Positions 1 to 8,743 of a DNA stretch of 64,000 nucleotides are shown piece by piece (position 1 is the first letter of the stretch; each line of letters opens with the position of its first letter). Origin of the DNA: Bradyrhizobium ottawaense (GTDB lineage: Bacteria > Pseudomonadota > Alphaproteobacteria > Rhizobiales > Xanthobacteraceae); assembly GCF_002278135.3 (NCBI RefSeq), contig NZ_CP029425.2, forward strand, positions 8,036,001-8,100,000. Direction: 5' to 3'. The notes under the pieces are model-generated. The model was not told the DNA's origin. It ran no database searches and saw only the letters and a list, made by a program, of their open reading frames with translations. The translations under genes and the position numbers were made by a program.

Positions 1-706
1 CGATATGCGCGGTGCCGGTGACCGGCAGGCCGGAGACGGTGGCGCTGTAGTCCGGACGCAGCCAGAGCTTCTTGACGTCGACGTTGAGACCCCAGTGCCG
101 GTCGATCATGTAGTCGAAGCCGAACTGCACGGCGCCGCCCCAGGCGTTGCTGACATGCAGGTTGGTGGTGGTGGCGACGATCGCGGGCGGACCGGCGATT
201 GCGGCAGGCGAATTGGCCGCGGAATTGTTGAAGAACACGGTGTAGTTCACACCGGCGCCAACATACGGCTTGAAAGCGCCGAACTGGTCGAAGTGATATT
301 GCAGCGTCAGCGTCGGCGGCAGCAGCGTGGTCTTGCCGATCGGCAGGTTCGCGAGCGAGCCGGTGCCGCTGATCGAGTGCCGGGTCACGCCGAGGATCAG
401 CTCCGCGGCGATGTTCTTGGTGAAGAAGTAGCTGATGTCGAGCTCGGGGACGACCTGATCGCTGATCGAAAGGCCGGAGTTCGGCGAGGACAGCGAGGGC
501 ACGCCCGCCACATTGACGGTCGAGCCGCCGGCATCCGGCAACACGCCGAGCACGCGCAGACGCACCATCCACGGATTGAACGCCTCCACCGGCGGCGGCG
601 CCTTCTTGTAAACCGGCAAATCGGCAGCCTGCACCGATGCAAACGTGCCCGCGAGCATCGCGCCAACCGTCGCAAGCCGCGCCAGGTTTCTTGTCGTTCT
701 CTGCAT
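1..706 (-). CDS. ompW: OmpW family outer membrane protein (3' end outside window)
   Basis: The product is an eight-stranded outer membrane beta-barrel of the OmpW family, which forms a small hydrophobic channel. The start at 706 follows an AAGGGGATTGA ribosome site. An N-terminal signal peptide ends near a VQAAD sequence. The mature part shows OmpW hallmarks: a WMVRLR opening strand, an ELDISYFFTKNIAAEL segment, LPPTLTLQYHF, and PYVGAGVNYTVFF. About 235 codons are present without a stop, so the C-terminal strands lie beyond the left edge. A FixK/FNR-like box at 783-796 lies about 83 bp upstream of the start, which suggests oxygen control. The family call is firm; the pore substrate is unknown. 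Confidence 0.85.
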   Translation of the reverse strand, partial: MQRTTRNLARLATVGAMLAGTFASVQAADLPVYKKAPPPVEAFNPWMVRLRVLGVLPDAGGSTVNVAGVPSLSSPNSGLSISDQVVPELDISYFFTKNIAAELILGVTRHSISGTGSLANLPIGKTTLLPPTLTLQYHFDQFGAFKPYVGAGVNYTVFFNNSAANSPAAIAGPPAIVATTTNLHVSNAWGGAVQFGFDYMIDRHWGLNVDVKKLWLRPDYSATVSGLPVTGTAHI

Positions 707-782
707 TTCAATCCCCTTCAGCCTTCACTCGCGCGTCGTTGCGCGACATGAGCGTCAGAGCAGAAGGGGGGCGCCGAAGGAT

Positions 783-796
783 TTGACTTCGATCAA
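783..796 (-). promoter_or_regulatory. FixK/FNR-type box upstream of OmpW gene
   Basis: The palindrome TTGACTTCGATCAA fits the 14-bp TTGA-N6-TCAA consensus bound by FNR and rhizobial FixK proteins. Its centre is about 83 bp before the OmpW start codon, which leaves room for a class II promoter and a short leader. No clear -10 element can be seen, so the assignment rests on the motif and on the known FNR control of ompW in enterobacteria. Confidence 0.45.
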
Positions 797-898
797 TTCA
801 GCCAGACGCAGCCACGATTTGGCCACGGCGTTGCAGATCTGTCACGGAAATCACGAATGCGGGGTGCGCGGCGCGGCAGGATAATGCCGCACCTCACA

Positions 899-1168
899 TC
901 AGGGCCGCTCGGGATGGTTCAGCATGTATTCGCCGAGGTCGCGCTGGCGGCGATCTGCACGGGCGGTGGCGGCGTTGCGCTGAACGTCGCGATCCTTGCG
1001 GCAGGCCACGTATTCCGGCGATCCCTGCGCATTGCCCCGGCTCAGGCAGACCGCATCGTCATCGTCGCCGCCCACCGCTACCGGCGTCTGGTAGCGCGCG
1101 GAGCAGGCGGAAAGAGCGATGGCAAGCAGCACAGCTGCAAGCAGGCGCGGCGCGGCGGCGAATGGCAT
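899..1168 (-). CDS. Small putative lipoprotein
   Basis: The 89-residue product begins with a short hydrophobic signal that ends in a lipobox (LSAC, cysteine near residue 22). It should therefore be lipidated and anchored to a membrane. The mature part is hydrophilic and charged, with an acidic run (GDDDD), two cysteines (AVCLSRG and YVACRKDRD), and an arginine-rich segment with a RADRRQRDLGEYM sequence. No enzymatic domain is recognised. It is transcribed towards the OmpW gene, with a separate gap of about 190 bp before it. The existence of the gene is likely; the function is unknown. Confidence 0.7.
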   Translation of the reverse strand: MPFAAAPRLLAAVLLAIALSACSARYQTPVAVGGDDDDAVCLSRGNAQGSPEYVACRKDRDVQRNAATARADRRQRDLGEYMLNHPERP

Positions 1169-1228
1169 ACGAGGTCCCCTATTGGCCGGCCCTGTTTAGC
1201 GCGGAATGAGGAGATTGTAAGTCGGCAA

Positions 1229-1272
1229 CACCGTCATACCGGGCGATGCGAGCATCGAACCCGGAATGACAG
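1229..1272. repeat. Half-copy of palindromic repeat family D
   Basis: The segment contains CCGTCATACCGGGCGATGCG followed by AGCATCGAACCCGGAATGAC. It is related to the fuller copy at 41400-41479, which carries the same GATGCTTCGCATCG and CCCGGAATGACG modules. It lies just downstream of the prpE stop codon and may act as a transcription end. Confidence 0.5.
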
Positions 1273-1284
1273 ACCAGCTTCGCC

Positions 1285-3195
1285 TCACACCCGCCCCTTC
1301 AGCGCCTCCCCGATCTCGTCGAGCGTCTTGGGATCCTCGATCGTCGCCGGCATGGTCCAGGACTCGCCGTCGGCGATCTTCTTGATGGTGCCGCGCAGAA
1401 TCTTGCCGGAGCGTGTCTTGGGCAGGCGGCCGACGGTGATCGCGAGCTTGAAGGCGGCGACCGGGCCGAGCTTGTCGCGCACCAGCGCGACGATCTCCTT
1501 CTCGATCTCGGCGGGCGCACGCTTCACGCCGGCCTTGAGCACCAGGAAGCCGCAGGGCACCTCGCCCTTGATCGCGTCCTTGACGCCGAGCACGGCACAT
1601 TCGGCAACATCGGGATGCGAGGCCAGGATCTCCTCCATGCCGCCGGTGGAGAGCCGATGGCCGGCGACGTTGATGATGTCGTCGGTGCGGCCCATGACGA
1701 AGACATAGCCGTCCTCGTCCTTGTAGCCGGCATCCGAGGTCTTGTAATAGCCGGGGAATTCGCTGAGATAAGCCTCCCTGAAGCGTGCATCCTGATTCCA
1801 CAGGGTCGGCAGGCAGCCCGGCGGCATCGGCAGCTTGATGACGATCGAGCCCATGGTGTTGGGCCCGACCGGCTTTGCCGCCTCGTCGACCACGTCGACC
1901 TGGTAGCCCGGCATCGGCACCGTCGGCGAGCCGTGCTTCACCGGCAGCATGCCGAGCCCGACCGGGTTGCCGGCGATGCACCAGCCGGTCTCGGTCTGCC
2001 ACCAATGGTCGATCACCGGCACCTTCAGCTGCTGCTCCGCCCATTCGACCGTCGGCGGATCGGCACGCTCGCCGGCGAGGAACAGCGTGCGGAACTTCGA
2101 CAGGTCGTATTGCCGGATGAACTTTCCTTCCGGATCGTCTTTCCGGATCGCGCGGAACGCGGTCGGCGCAGTGAAGAACGCGACCGCCTTGTGCTCGGCG
2201 ATCACGCGCCAGAATGCGCCGGCGTCGGGCGTGCCGACCGGCTTGCCCTCATACATGATCGTCGTCGCGCCGTGCAGCAGCGGCCCGTAGACGATGTAGC
2301 TGTGGCCGACCACCCAGCCGATGTCGGAGCCGCACCACCACACCTCGCCCGGCTTGACGCCATAGAGGTTGAACATCGACCATTTCACCGCGACGAGATG
2401 GCCGCCATTGTCGCGCACGACGCCCTTCGGGATACCCGTGGTGCCCGAGGTGTAGAGGATGTAGAGCGGATCGGTCGCGGCAACAGCCGCGCAGGGCGCC
2501 TTCTTGCCGTCGTTCATCGCCTTGCGGCGCAGGCTCGCCCAATCGTAGTCCCGTCCCGGGGCCAGGTCGCAAGTGAGCTGCGGGCGTTGCAGCACGATGC
2601 AGGCCTTCGGCTTGCTGCCGGCAAGCCTGATCGCCTCGTCGAGCAGCGGCTTGTACTGCACGATGCGGCCGGGCTCGATCCCGCAGCTTGCGGAGAGAAT
2701 GAGTTTCGGCTGCGCGTCGTCGATGCGGGTGGCGAGCTCCTTGGCTGCAAAGCCGCCGAACACCACGGAGTGCACCGCGCCGATCCGCGCGCAGGCGAGC
2801 ATCGCGACCACGGCCTCCGGCACCATCGGCATATAGAGGATGACGCGGTCGCCCTTGGCGACGCCGAAATCCTGCATGATGGCGCCAAGCGCCTGCACCT
2901 CGTTCAGCAGTTCGGCATAGGTGAGCTTGGTGACGCTGCCCGTGAGCGGCGAATCGTGGATCAGCGCGACCTGGTCGGCGCGCCCGCCTTCGACATGGCG
3001 GTCGAGCGCGTTGTAGCAGGTATTGACGACGCCGCCGGCGAACCAGCGGCCGTAGGTCCCTTGCGAGGGGTCGAAGATGGTCTTCGGCGGCTCGATCCAG
3101 TCGATCTCTTTCGCGGCCTCGGCCCAGAAGCCTTCGGGATCGGCCAGCGAGCGCGCATGGACCTCGTGATAACTGCTCTTGCCCTGGATGTTCAT
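1285..3195 (-). CDS. prpE: Propionyl-CoA synthetase
   Basis: This is an AMP-forming acyl-CoA synthetase of the propionyl-CoA subgroup, activating propionate to propionyl-CoA through an acyl-adenylate. The 636-residue product has the ACS N-terminal domain (YHEVHARSLADPEGFWAEAA), the P-loop-like YTSGTTGIPKGVV, the WWQTETGW motif, the hinge region GRTDDIINVAGHRLSTGGMEE, and the C-terminal acetylatable lysine motif KTRSGKILR. The start at MNIQGKSSY (3195) has a GGGA ribosome site; an upstream in-frame start at 3273 would add 26 residues with no homology-like character. It stands alone between repeats. Acetyl-CoA synthetase is the alternative, but the DNGGHLVAVKW and TIKKIADGE segments favour PrpE. 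Confidence 0.88.
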   Translation of the reverse strand: MNIQGKSSYHEVHARSLADPEGFWAEAAKEIDWIEPPKTIFDPSQGTYGRWFAGGVVNTCYNALDRHVEGGRADQVALIHDSPLTGSVTKLTYAELLNEVQALGAIMQDFGVAKGDRVILYMPMVPEAVVAMLACARIGAVHSVVFGGFAAKELATRIDDAQPKLILSASCGIEPGRIVQYKPLLDEAIRLAGSKPKACIVLQRPQLTCDLAPGRDYDWASLRRKAMNDGKKAPCAAVAATDPLYILYTSGTTGIPKGVVRDNGGHLVAVKWSMFNLYGVKPGEVWWCGSDIGWVVGHSYIVYGPLLHGATTIMYEGKPVGTPDAGAFWRVIAEHKAVAFFTAPTAFRAIRKDDPEGKFIRQYDLSKFRTLFLAGERADPPTVEWAEQQLKVPVIDHWWQTETGWCIAGNPVGLGMLPVKHGSPTVPMPGYQVDVVDEAAKPVGPNTMGSIVIKLPMPPGCLPTLWNQDARFREAYLSEFPGYYKTSDAGYKDEDGYVFVMGRTDDIINVAGHRLSTGGMEEILASHPDVAECAVLGVKDAIKGEVPCGFLVLKAGVKRAPAEIEKEIVALVRDKLGPVAAFKLAITVGRLPKTRSGKILRGTIKKIADGESWTMPATIEDPKTLDEIGEALKGRV

Positions 3196-3416
3196 TCCCG
3201 CGCTCCCGTTACCTTTATCGGCCTGACCTCGAACCTTGCGGCGCGGCGGTCGCCCCGCCATGACCCGGATCAAGTGTCGGCCTTGTTTGAGAGGTATTTT
3301 CCCGGGAACGGGCCGCGGTTCAAGCTGAAAAGGATGGGTTATCTCTCCCTCTCCCCGCTTGCGGCAGGGCTATCGCATATGGGGTATGGGCTAGGGGGGC
3401 ACGACAGTACCCACAT

Positions 3417-3502
3417 CGTCATGGCCGGGCTTGTCCCGGCCATCCACGCCTTTCCATAACGCACGGAGAACGTGGATGCCCGGGACAAGCCCGGGCATGA
3501 CG
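3417..3502. repeat. Palindromic repeat family A, copy 1
   Basis: This is an inverted repeat with arms beginning CGTCATGGCCGGGCTTGTCC and ending GACAAGCCCGGGCATGACG. Very similar copies lie at 5028-5112 and 12157-12240. It sits in the 367-bp gap between prpE and the TPR gene, which has no other gene. The structure is REP/BIME-like and would fold into a long hairpin in RNA. Confidence 0.8.
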
Positions 3503-3562
3503 ACCTCTGCTAGATGTTCAATTGCCCTGCCGCTCACGGCAGGGAGAGGCGAAGAGCCCGCC

Positions 3563-4948
3563 TCAGCTCTCCGTCGCGTTCAGCTTCTGCAACCGCTCCT
3601 GCATGACCTTCCTCAGATCATAGCCCGGCCGGCCGAAGCTGGCGTTGCGGAGGCTAAGGAAATCGCGCTGGGTCTTGCGCAGCTCGCCAGCCGAGCGCTT
3701 GCCCGCCGATTTCAGCACGCGCTCATAGGTCTCGGCGATCTGGCGGTCGAGCGCGCCCAACTGCGGATCGGCGCAGATCACCTTCTCGACCTCGCGCTTC
3801 GCGCTCGCGCATGCGAAGGACGGACCATTGCCGGACGCCGCATTCAGCGCCCGCGGCGGCTCATCGCCGAATTTCGCGATCTCCGCGATCATGCTGCGGC
3901 GGCCGTTGGCAGCGTTCTCGTTGCCGGGATCGAGCTTGAGCGCCGTCTCGTAATCGGCCAGCGCCTTCCTGCGCTCGCCCATCTTCTTGTACAGCACGGC
4001 GCGGTTGTTGTAGGTCAGCGCGAAATTCGGATCGATCTTCAGCGCAGCCTCGTAGTCACCGAGCGCGGCTCCGAACTCACCCTTGAACTGGTAGGAATCG
4101 CCGCGGTTGGTGAAGAAGTTCGGCCGGGGCGCGAGGCGCAGCGCCTGATCGTAATCGGCGATCGCCTTGTCGTACTCTTTCATGGCAGCATAGGTGAGCC
4201 CGCGATTGTCAAAATATTCGGGCACCTTCGGATCGAGCCTGATCGCTTCGCCGTCGTCGGCCACCGCCTTGTCGAGCTGGCCGAGCTTCTTGTAAGCGGC
4301 GCCGCGGTTGGTGTAGGTGCGCGGACGGTTGGGATCGAGCCGCAGCGCCTCGCTGAGATCCTTGATCGCCTTCTCGTTGTCGCCGCCGAGATAGTAGTTC
4401 ACGCCGCGGTCGGACCATGCCTGTGCATCATCCGGCTTCAGCTTGATGGCCTGGTCGTAATCGGCGAGCGCACGATCAAGCCTGCGCTGGGTGGTGTACA
4501 CGACACCGCGCAACTCGTAAGCCTCCGCATCCTGCGGATCGAGCTCGATCGCCTTGCTCAGATCCGCCGCCGCGCGGTTGAGATCCCCGTCGGCCTCGCG
4601 CAAGAGGTCGCCGCGCAGGCGCCAGGCCTTTGCATTCTTGCCGTCGATTGCGATGGCGCGGTCGATGTCCCGCAGGGCTTGCGTGAGGCCGCCAGAAGTC
4701 CGGGCATTGGCGTCGGCGCGAACCAGCAGCGCCGCGGCGCGGTCGGACGCGGGACTTGCGCCCTGGTCGATGATGACGGTGCACGCCGGGATCAGCTCCA
4801 CGGGAACAGCCTTGCTGCCCATCACGCAATCGGCGCCCGCCGAGGCGGGGGCTGCAAGGACGAGGCTCATCGCCGCCCCGAGAAGAAAAGCGCGAAGCGA
4901 GATTTTGGCAAGCGAAAGCGCTTGCGCGGAAGGATGCGTGCCGCACAT
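3563..4948 (-). CDS. Secreted TPR protein with C-terminal LprI-like domain
   Basis: The 461-residue product has a long N-terminal signal region (hydrophobic AFLLGAAMSLVLAAPASA, then GADC). About eight tetratricopeptide repeats follow, with the consensus A-x-x-D-x-x-x-A-I-x-L-x-P recurring every 34 residues between about 85 and 355. The last 80 residues resemble the LprI/DUF1311 lysozyme-inhibitor fold: FACASAKREVEKVICADPQLGALDRQIAETY. That suggests a periplasmic scaffold that may bind cell-wall enzymes. A GGAG site precedes the start. It is a paralogue of the next gene at 5134-5898, and a palindromic repeat lies between them. The binding partner is unknown. Confidence 0.8.
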   Translation of the reverse strand: MCGTHPSAQALSLAKISLRAFLLGAAMSLVLAAPASAGADCVMGSKAVPVELIPACTVIIDQGASPASDRAAALLVRADANARTSGGLTQALRDIDRAIAIDGKNAKAWRLRGDLLREADGDLNRAAADLSKAIELDPQDAEAYELRGVVYTTQRRLDRALADYDQAIKLKPDDAQAWSDRGVNYYLGGDNEKAIKDLSEALRLDPNRPRTYTNRGAAYKKLGQLDKAVADDGEAIRLDPKVPEYFDNRGLTYAAMKEYDKAIADYDQALRLAPRPNFFTNRGDSYQFKGEFGAALGDYEAALKIDPNFALTYNNRAVLYKKMGERRKALADYETALKLDPGNENAANGRRSMIAEIAKFGDEPPRALNAASGNGPSFACASAKREVEKVICADPQLGALDRQIAETYERVLKSAGKRSAGELRKTQRDFLSLRNASFGRPGYDLRKVMQERLQKLNATES

Positions 4949-5027
4949 GGCAGAGTGCTCCGTGACGTCGGGTTCTCACCGTTGTCGCGGCAGGGAAGAA
5001 ATGGGTTCAAGTCGGCTCTGTCTACGC

Positions 5028-5112
5028 CGTCATGGCCGAGCTTGTCCCGGCCATCCAGGTCTCACGCGCGGCACAAAGAACGTGGATGCCCGGGACAAGC
5101 CCGGGCATGACG
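5028..5112. repeat. Palindromic repeat family A, copy 2
   Basis: This is a second copy of the CGTCATGGCC / GGCATGACG inverted repeat, with one substitution (GCCGAGCTTG instead of GCCGGGCTTG). It fills most of the gap between the two TPR/LprI-like genes. Confidence 0.8.
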
Positions 5113-5133
5113 AGCTCTCGTGCAGCAACGGGC

Positions 5134-5898
5134 CTAATATCCGTCTACCCCGTTGAGTCGCAGCAAGCGCTCCTGCATCGCCTTCTTCAGATCATACCCC
5201 GCCCGGCCGTACCCGGCATTGCGGCGGGCGATGAACTCATCCTGCTCGCGCTGGAGGTTCTTCGCTTCCGCCGGATTGCGCGCCTCCCGGATCACCCGGG
5301 CATTCGATGCAAAGATCTCGCGGTCGAGATCGGCGAGTTCGCGGTTGCCGCAGATCGCCTTCTCCACGGCACGGGCCGCACGCCTGCAGTTGAAGCTGGG
5401 CTTGCCGGCGACCGCCATCTGCGCGCCGATCCGCTCCAGCTCGCGCGCCATTGCCTTGTGATTGGCCTTGGCCTTCTCGTGGTTCGGGTCGATCTTGAGC
5501 GCCGCGCCGAAATCCTGCACCGCCTTGGGCTTGTCGCCCTTCCTCAGCCAGAGCTCACCGCGAGCGTTCCAGATGTCGGCGAGCGCAGGGTCGAGCGAAA
5601 GAGCGCGGCTGTCGTCGGCGATGGCGCGGTCGACCTGGTCGTGCCGCGCATAGAGCGCCGCGCGCGCGATCAGCGCCTTGATCAGATCCCCCTTCGCCGT
5701 CTTCTCATTGTCGATCACGCCGGCGCAGGCCGTGGCAGCCTTGTCCACATCGTCTGCCGCGGTCGCCGCGAGGCATGAGGCGACATCGACCTGTATCACC
5801 GCAGCCGGTTCGCCGCCGGTCGCAGCCCGGGCGGCATTCAGCGACAGCGCGCAAAACAATACGGCACCTGACAGTTGAATGAGTCTTTGAAAACACAT
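5134..5898 (-). CDS. Secreted TPR protein with C-terminal LprI-like domain, shorter paralogue
   Basis: The 254-residue product has a signal peptide (MCFQRLIQLSGAVLFCALSL, cleavage near AARA-A), two to three TPR units (IADDSRALSLDPALADIWNARG and VQDFGAALKIDPNHEKAKAN), and an LprI-like tail (SFNCRRAARAVEKAICGNRELADLDREI). The final block, GYGRAGYDLKKAMQERLLRLN, closely matches the end of the 461-residue neighbour. The pair therefore looks like a duplication with a different number of TPR units. It is divergent from the antiporter gene that follows. The function is probably periplasmic; the ligand is unknown. Confidence 0.8.
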   Translation of the reverse strand: MCFQRLIQLSGAVLFCALSLNAARAATGGEPAAVIQVDVASCLAATAADDVDKAATACAGVIDNEKTAKGDLIKALIARAALYARHDQVDRAIADDSRALSLDPALADIWNARGELWLRKGDKPKAVQDFGAALKIDPNHEKAKANHKAMARELERIGAQMAVAGKPSFNCRRAARAVEKAICGNRELADLDREIFASNARVIREARNPAEAKNLQREQDEFIARRNAGYGRAGYDLKKAMQERLLRLNGVDGY

Positions 5899-6023
5899 GC
5901 TCGTTGCGGTCGGTGTCTTGCTTTGTAGCTTGCCTTACGTCTTGCCTCGGGGCCGTACTATCCATCATACGGCCGGATTGGTGCTAGCTTGTGGCGCCGC
6001 TCAGACCGGCTTCGGGGATCATC

Positions 6024-7568
6024 GTGTCGACATTCGAATGGATCATCGCGCTTCTGCTCGGCGCCGTTGCCTTATCGGCGCTGGCGCGGCGGATCAAGGT
6101 CCCCTACCCGACCTTTCTGGCGATCGGCGGCGCGCTGATCGCCTTCGCGCCGTCCAGTCCGTCCTGGGCGCTGGAGCCGGACCTGGCCTTGGCGCTTTTT
6201 GTCGCACCGGTGCTGCTCGATGCCGCCTTCGACACCTCGCTGCGCGATCTGCGCAACAATTGGGTTCCGGTCTCGACCCTGGTCGTCGCCGCGGTCGGCT
6301 TGACCACGGCCGGCGTCGCCTTCGTCGCGCACCGGCTGATGCCCGATATGCCGTGGGCCGCCGCGGTCGCGCTCGGTGCCATCGTGGCCCCGCCCGATGC
6401 GGCCGCTGCGGTCGCGATCCTGAGCCAGGTCAAGCTGCCGCACCGCATGGTGAAAGTCCTGGAAGGCGAGAGCCTGCTCAACGACGCGAGCGCGCTCCTG
6501 ATCTACCGCATCGCGGTCGGTGCCGTCGCCACCGAGCATCTAACATGGAGCCAGGTCGCGCCGACGATGGCGCTCGCGCTGGTCGGCAGCGTCGTCGCCG
6601 GCCTGCTCGCGGGCTACATCATCCCGCTGCTCCTGGAACGGGTCAAGGAAGCACCCAGCGCGATCATCGTGCAGTTCGCCACCACCTTCATGGTCTGGAT
6701 CGCCGCGGAGCATCTCGGCCTCTCCGGCATCCTCACCATCGTCGTCTACGCCATCACCATGGCGCGCACGGCGGGGGCGCGCATGCCAGCACGGCTGCGG
6801 GTGCCGTCTTATGCGGTGTGGGAAACGATGGTGTTCGTGCTCAACGTGCTCGCCTTCATGCTGATCGGCATGCAGATGCGGCCGATCTGGACGCGGCTGG
6901 ATGCGGACGTGCGCTGGGAATATTGCGTGGCCGCTGGCTGGATCCTGCTGACGGTGATCCTGGTGCGCCTCGCCTGGGTGACGTTCTATCGCACGACCTT
7001 GCGGGTGCTGGTCGCGCAGGGGATCTATCATCCGAACGACCCCAGGGCCGTCGCCTCGCCCAAGGGCGGCCTCATCATCTCCTGGTGCGGCATGCGCGGC
7101 CTCGTCACGCTCGCCACAGCTTTTGCGCTGCCGGAGAATTTTCCCTATCGCGACTTCATCGTCTTCATCGCCTTTGCGGTGGTGCTGGGATCGCTGGTGA
7201 TCCAGGGCCTGACGCTGCGGCCGCTGATCCTGGCGTTCGGCCTCAAGGACGACGATCCCGTCGGCAACGAGGTCGCGCGCGCACGCGCCGTCGCCTATCG
7301 TGCCGCGCTCGATGCGATCGAGAGCGATCCGTCCGAGGAGGCCGAGATCCTGCGGCTGGAATATCGCGCCATCCTGATGCAGGCCGGGAGCGATCCCAAC
7401 GGCGGCATCGCCAGTGGCGAGCTGCCCGCCGATCCCCTGCGCCGCCGCGCCATCGCGGCCGCGCGCAAATCGATCTTCGACCTCCGCGCCACCGAAGTGA
7501 TCGGCGACGATGCCTTCCACCGGCTCGAAGAGGAGCTCGATCGCGCAGAATTGAGCGCGGGGGGATGA
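6024..7568 (+). CDS. CPA1-family Na+/H+ antiporter
   Basis: This is a monovalent cation/proton antiporter of the CPA1 (NhaP) type in the inner membrane, used for pH and sodium homeostasis. It has 12 or so hydrophobic segments, starting at FEWIIALLLGAVALSALARRI. The conserved GAIVAPPDAAAAVAILSQ and EGESLLNDASALLIYR segments carry the ion-binding aspartate and glutamate. A hydrophilic cytoplasmic tail of about 90 residues follows, with arginine-rich ARARAVAYRAALDAIESDP. I chose the GTG at 6024 because GGGG lies just upstream; an in-frame GTG at 5991 is the alternative. It is divergent from the TPR gene. The substrate cation is not shown by the sequence. Confidence 0.85.
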   Translation: MSTFEWIIALLLGAVALSALARRIKVPYPTFLAIGGALIAFAPSSPSWALEPDLALALFVAPVLLDAAFDTSLRDLRNNWVPVSTLVVAAVGLTTAGVAFVAHRLMPDMPWAAAVALGAIVAPPDAAAAVAILSQVKLPHRMVKVLEGESLLNDASALLIYRIAVGAVATEHLTWSQVAPTMALALVGSVVAGLLAGYIIPLLLERVKEAPSAIIVQFATTFMVWIAAEHLGLSGILTIVVYAITMARTAGARMPARLRVPSYAVWETMVFVLNVLAFMLIGMQMRPIWTRLDADVRWEYCVAAGWILLTVILVRLAWVTFYRTTLRVLVAQGIYHPNDPRAVASPKGGLIISWCGMRGLVTLATAFALPENFPYRDFIVFIAFAVVLGSLVIQGLTLRPLILAFGLKDDDPVGNEVARARAVAYRAALDAIESDPSEEAEILRLEYRAILMQAGSDPNGGIASGELPADPLRRRAIAAARKSIFDLRATEVIGDDAFHRLEEELDRAELSAGG

Positions 7569-7592
7569 GGTAGCGCAGCCACAAACTCGGTG

Positions 7593-7746
7593 TCGTCCCG
7601 GACAAGCGAGCCCCAAGCGCGCGCAGATCCGGGACCCATAACCACAGGACGTCATCGTGACACGAGGTTGGCAACTCCAAATCTTCGCCAAACACAATCC
7701 TGTGGTTATGGGTCCCGGGCTCGCGCTACGCGCGCCCCGGGACGAC
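7593..7746. repeat. Palindromic repeat family B, copy 1
   Basis: Outer arms CGTCCCGGAC and CCGGGACGAC enclose inner arms GGGACCCATAACCACAGG and CCTGTGGTTATGGGTCCCGG. The inner spacer of about 50 bp differs between copies at 7593, 8579 and 17209. This copy lies directly after the antiporter and could stop its transcript. Confidence 0.8.
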
Positions 7747-7789
7747 GGCCGGCATTGAACCAAACCCCACCTCCCCAGACTCATTCCTG

Positions 7790-8560
7790 ATGACGACCCT
7801 GACCGACGACCGTCGTGTACGCGCGCGTGATGCGTCGCCTGCACGATATTTTTATCTCCACATGGCCCTGGCCTGCGCGGCCACAGCTTTTCTCGGCTTC
7901 GCACCGACCTATTGGGTTCCGCTCGCCAACCGGACGTTGTCCGCGAGCCCCGTGATTCACTTTCACGGACTCTTGTTCTTCACCTGGTCTGTCTATTTCG
8001 TGCTTCAGACCTGGCTTGCGGCCTCGGGCCGCCTCGTCAATCATCGTTCGCTCGGCATCGCCGGCGTCTCGCTCGCCACCGCGATGACGATCTTCGGCTT
8101 CCTCGCCTCCGTGCACGTGATGCAGCATTCCGCAGCCCTCGGACAACGCGAGGCCGGCATCGGCTTCTCGATCGTGCCGATGAGCGGGATTGCGTTCTTC
8201 GCAATCGTGTTCGTGCTCGCAATCATGAACACCCGCAGAGGAGAGATTCACAAGCGCCTGATGCTGCTCGCCGCGGTCTCGATCCTCGATGCCGCGATCG
8301 CGCGCTGGTTCCTGACCTTCCTGGCGCCTCCCGGGCCACCCGGCCCGCCGCCGGTGCCGGTGACGATCGCGCCCGCCGTCGTCGCATCGCTCCTGCTCGT
8401 CGTCGCCATGGTGCGCGACTGGCGCACCGAAGGCCGCGTGCATCCGGTCTACATCTATGGCACGCTCGCGCTGCTGGCGGTGAAGGTCTTGAACTGGCCG
8501 ATCAGCGAGACGGCTGCGTGGCACGCATTTGCCGGCGGGATACTGGCGCTGGCGCAGTGA
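7790..8560 (+). CDS. Uncharacterised multi-pass membrane protein
   Basis: The 256-residue product has about seven hydrophobic segments, starting with LHMALACAATAFLGFAPTYW. Notable conserved-looking polar sites within or near the membrane are VIHFHGLLFFTW, VNHRSLGI, HVMQHSA and EIHKRLMLLAAVSILDAAIARW, so several histidines could bind heme or metal. A proline-rich loop (PPGPPGPPPVPV) separates the last helices. No transporter or enzyme signature is recognised. It is flanked on both sides by family B repeats, so it is probably a single-gene transcript. No clear ribosome site precedes the ATG. The function is unknown. Confidence 0.75.
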   Translation: MTTLTDDRRVRARDASPARYFYLHMALACAATAFLGFAPTYWVPLANRTLSASPVIHFHGLLFFTWSVYFVLQTWLAASGRLVNHRSLGIAGVSLATAMTIFGFLASVHVMQHSAALGQREAGIGFSIVPMSGIAFFAIVFVLAIMNTRRGEIHKRLMLLAAVSILDAAIARWFLTFLAPPGPPGPPPVPVTIAPAVVASLLLVVAMVRDWRTEGRVHPVYIYGTLALLAVKVLNWPISETAAWHAFAGGILALAQ

Positions 8561-8578
8561 GTAGCCAAACACTCCATT

Positions 8579-8724
8579 GTCGTCCCGGGGCGCGCGAAGC
8601 GCGAACCCGGGACCCATAACCACAGGGAGTAGTTACCTTGGTGAGCTGGTCACCGCGAGTCTTCGCCAAACCACGTCCTGTGGTTATGGGTCCCGGATCT
8701 GCGCTGCGCTTGTCCGGGACGACA
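8579..8724. repeat. Palindromic repeat family B, copy 2
   Basis: This copy has the same GGGACCCATAACCACAGG / CCTGTGGTTATGGGTCCCGG arms as copy 1. It lies between the convergent membrane protein and SDR genes. Confidence 0.8.
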
Positions 8725-8743
8725 GTGAAGCGTCAGGCGGCGC

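Noticed and set aside
5..751. Long plus-strand frame at the left edge
   Set aside because: It is antisense to the OmpW gene, which has a signal peptide and family motifs.
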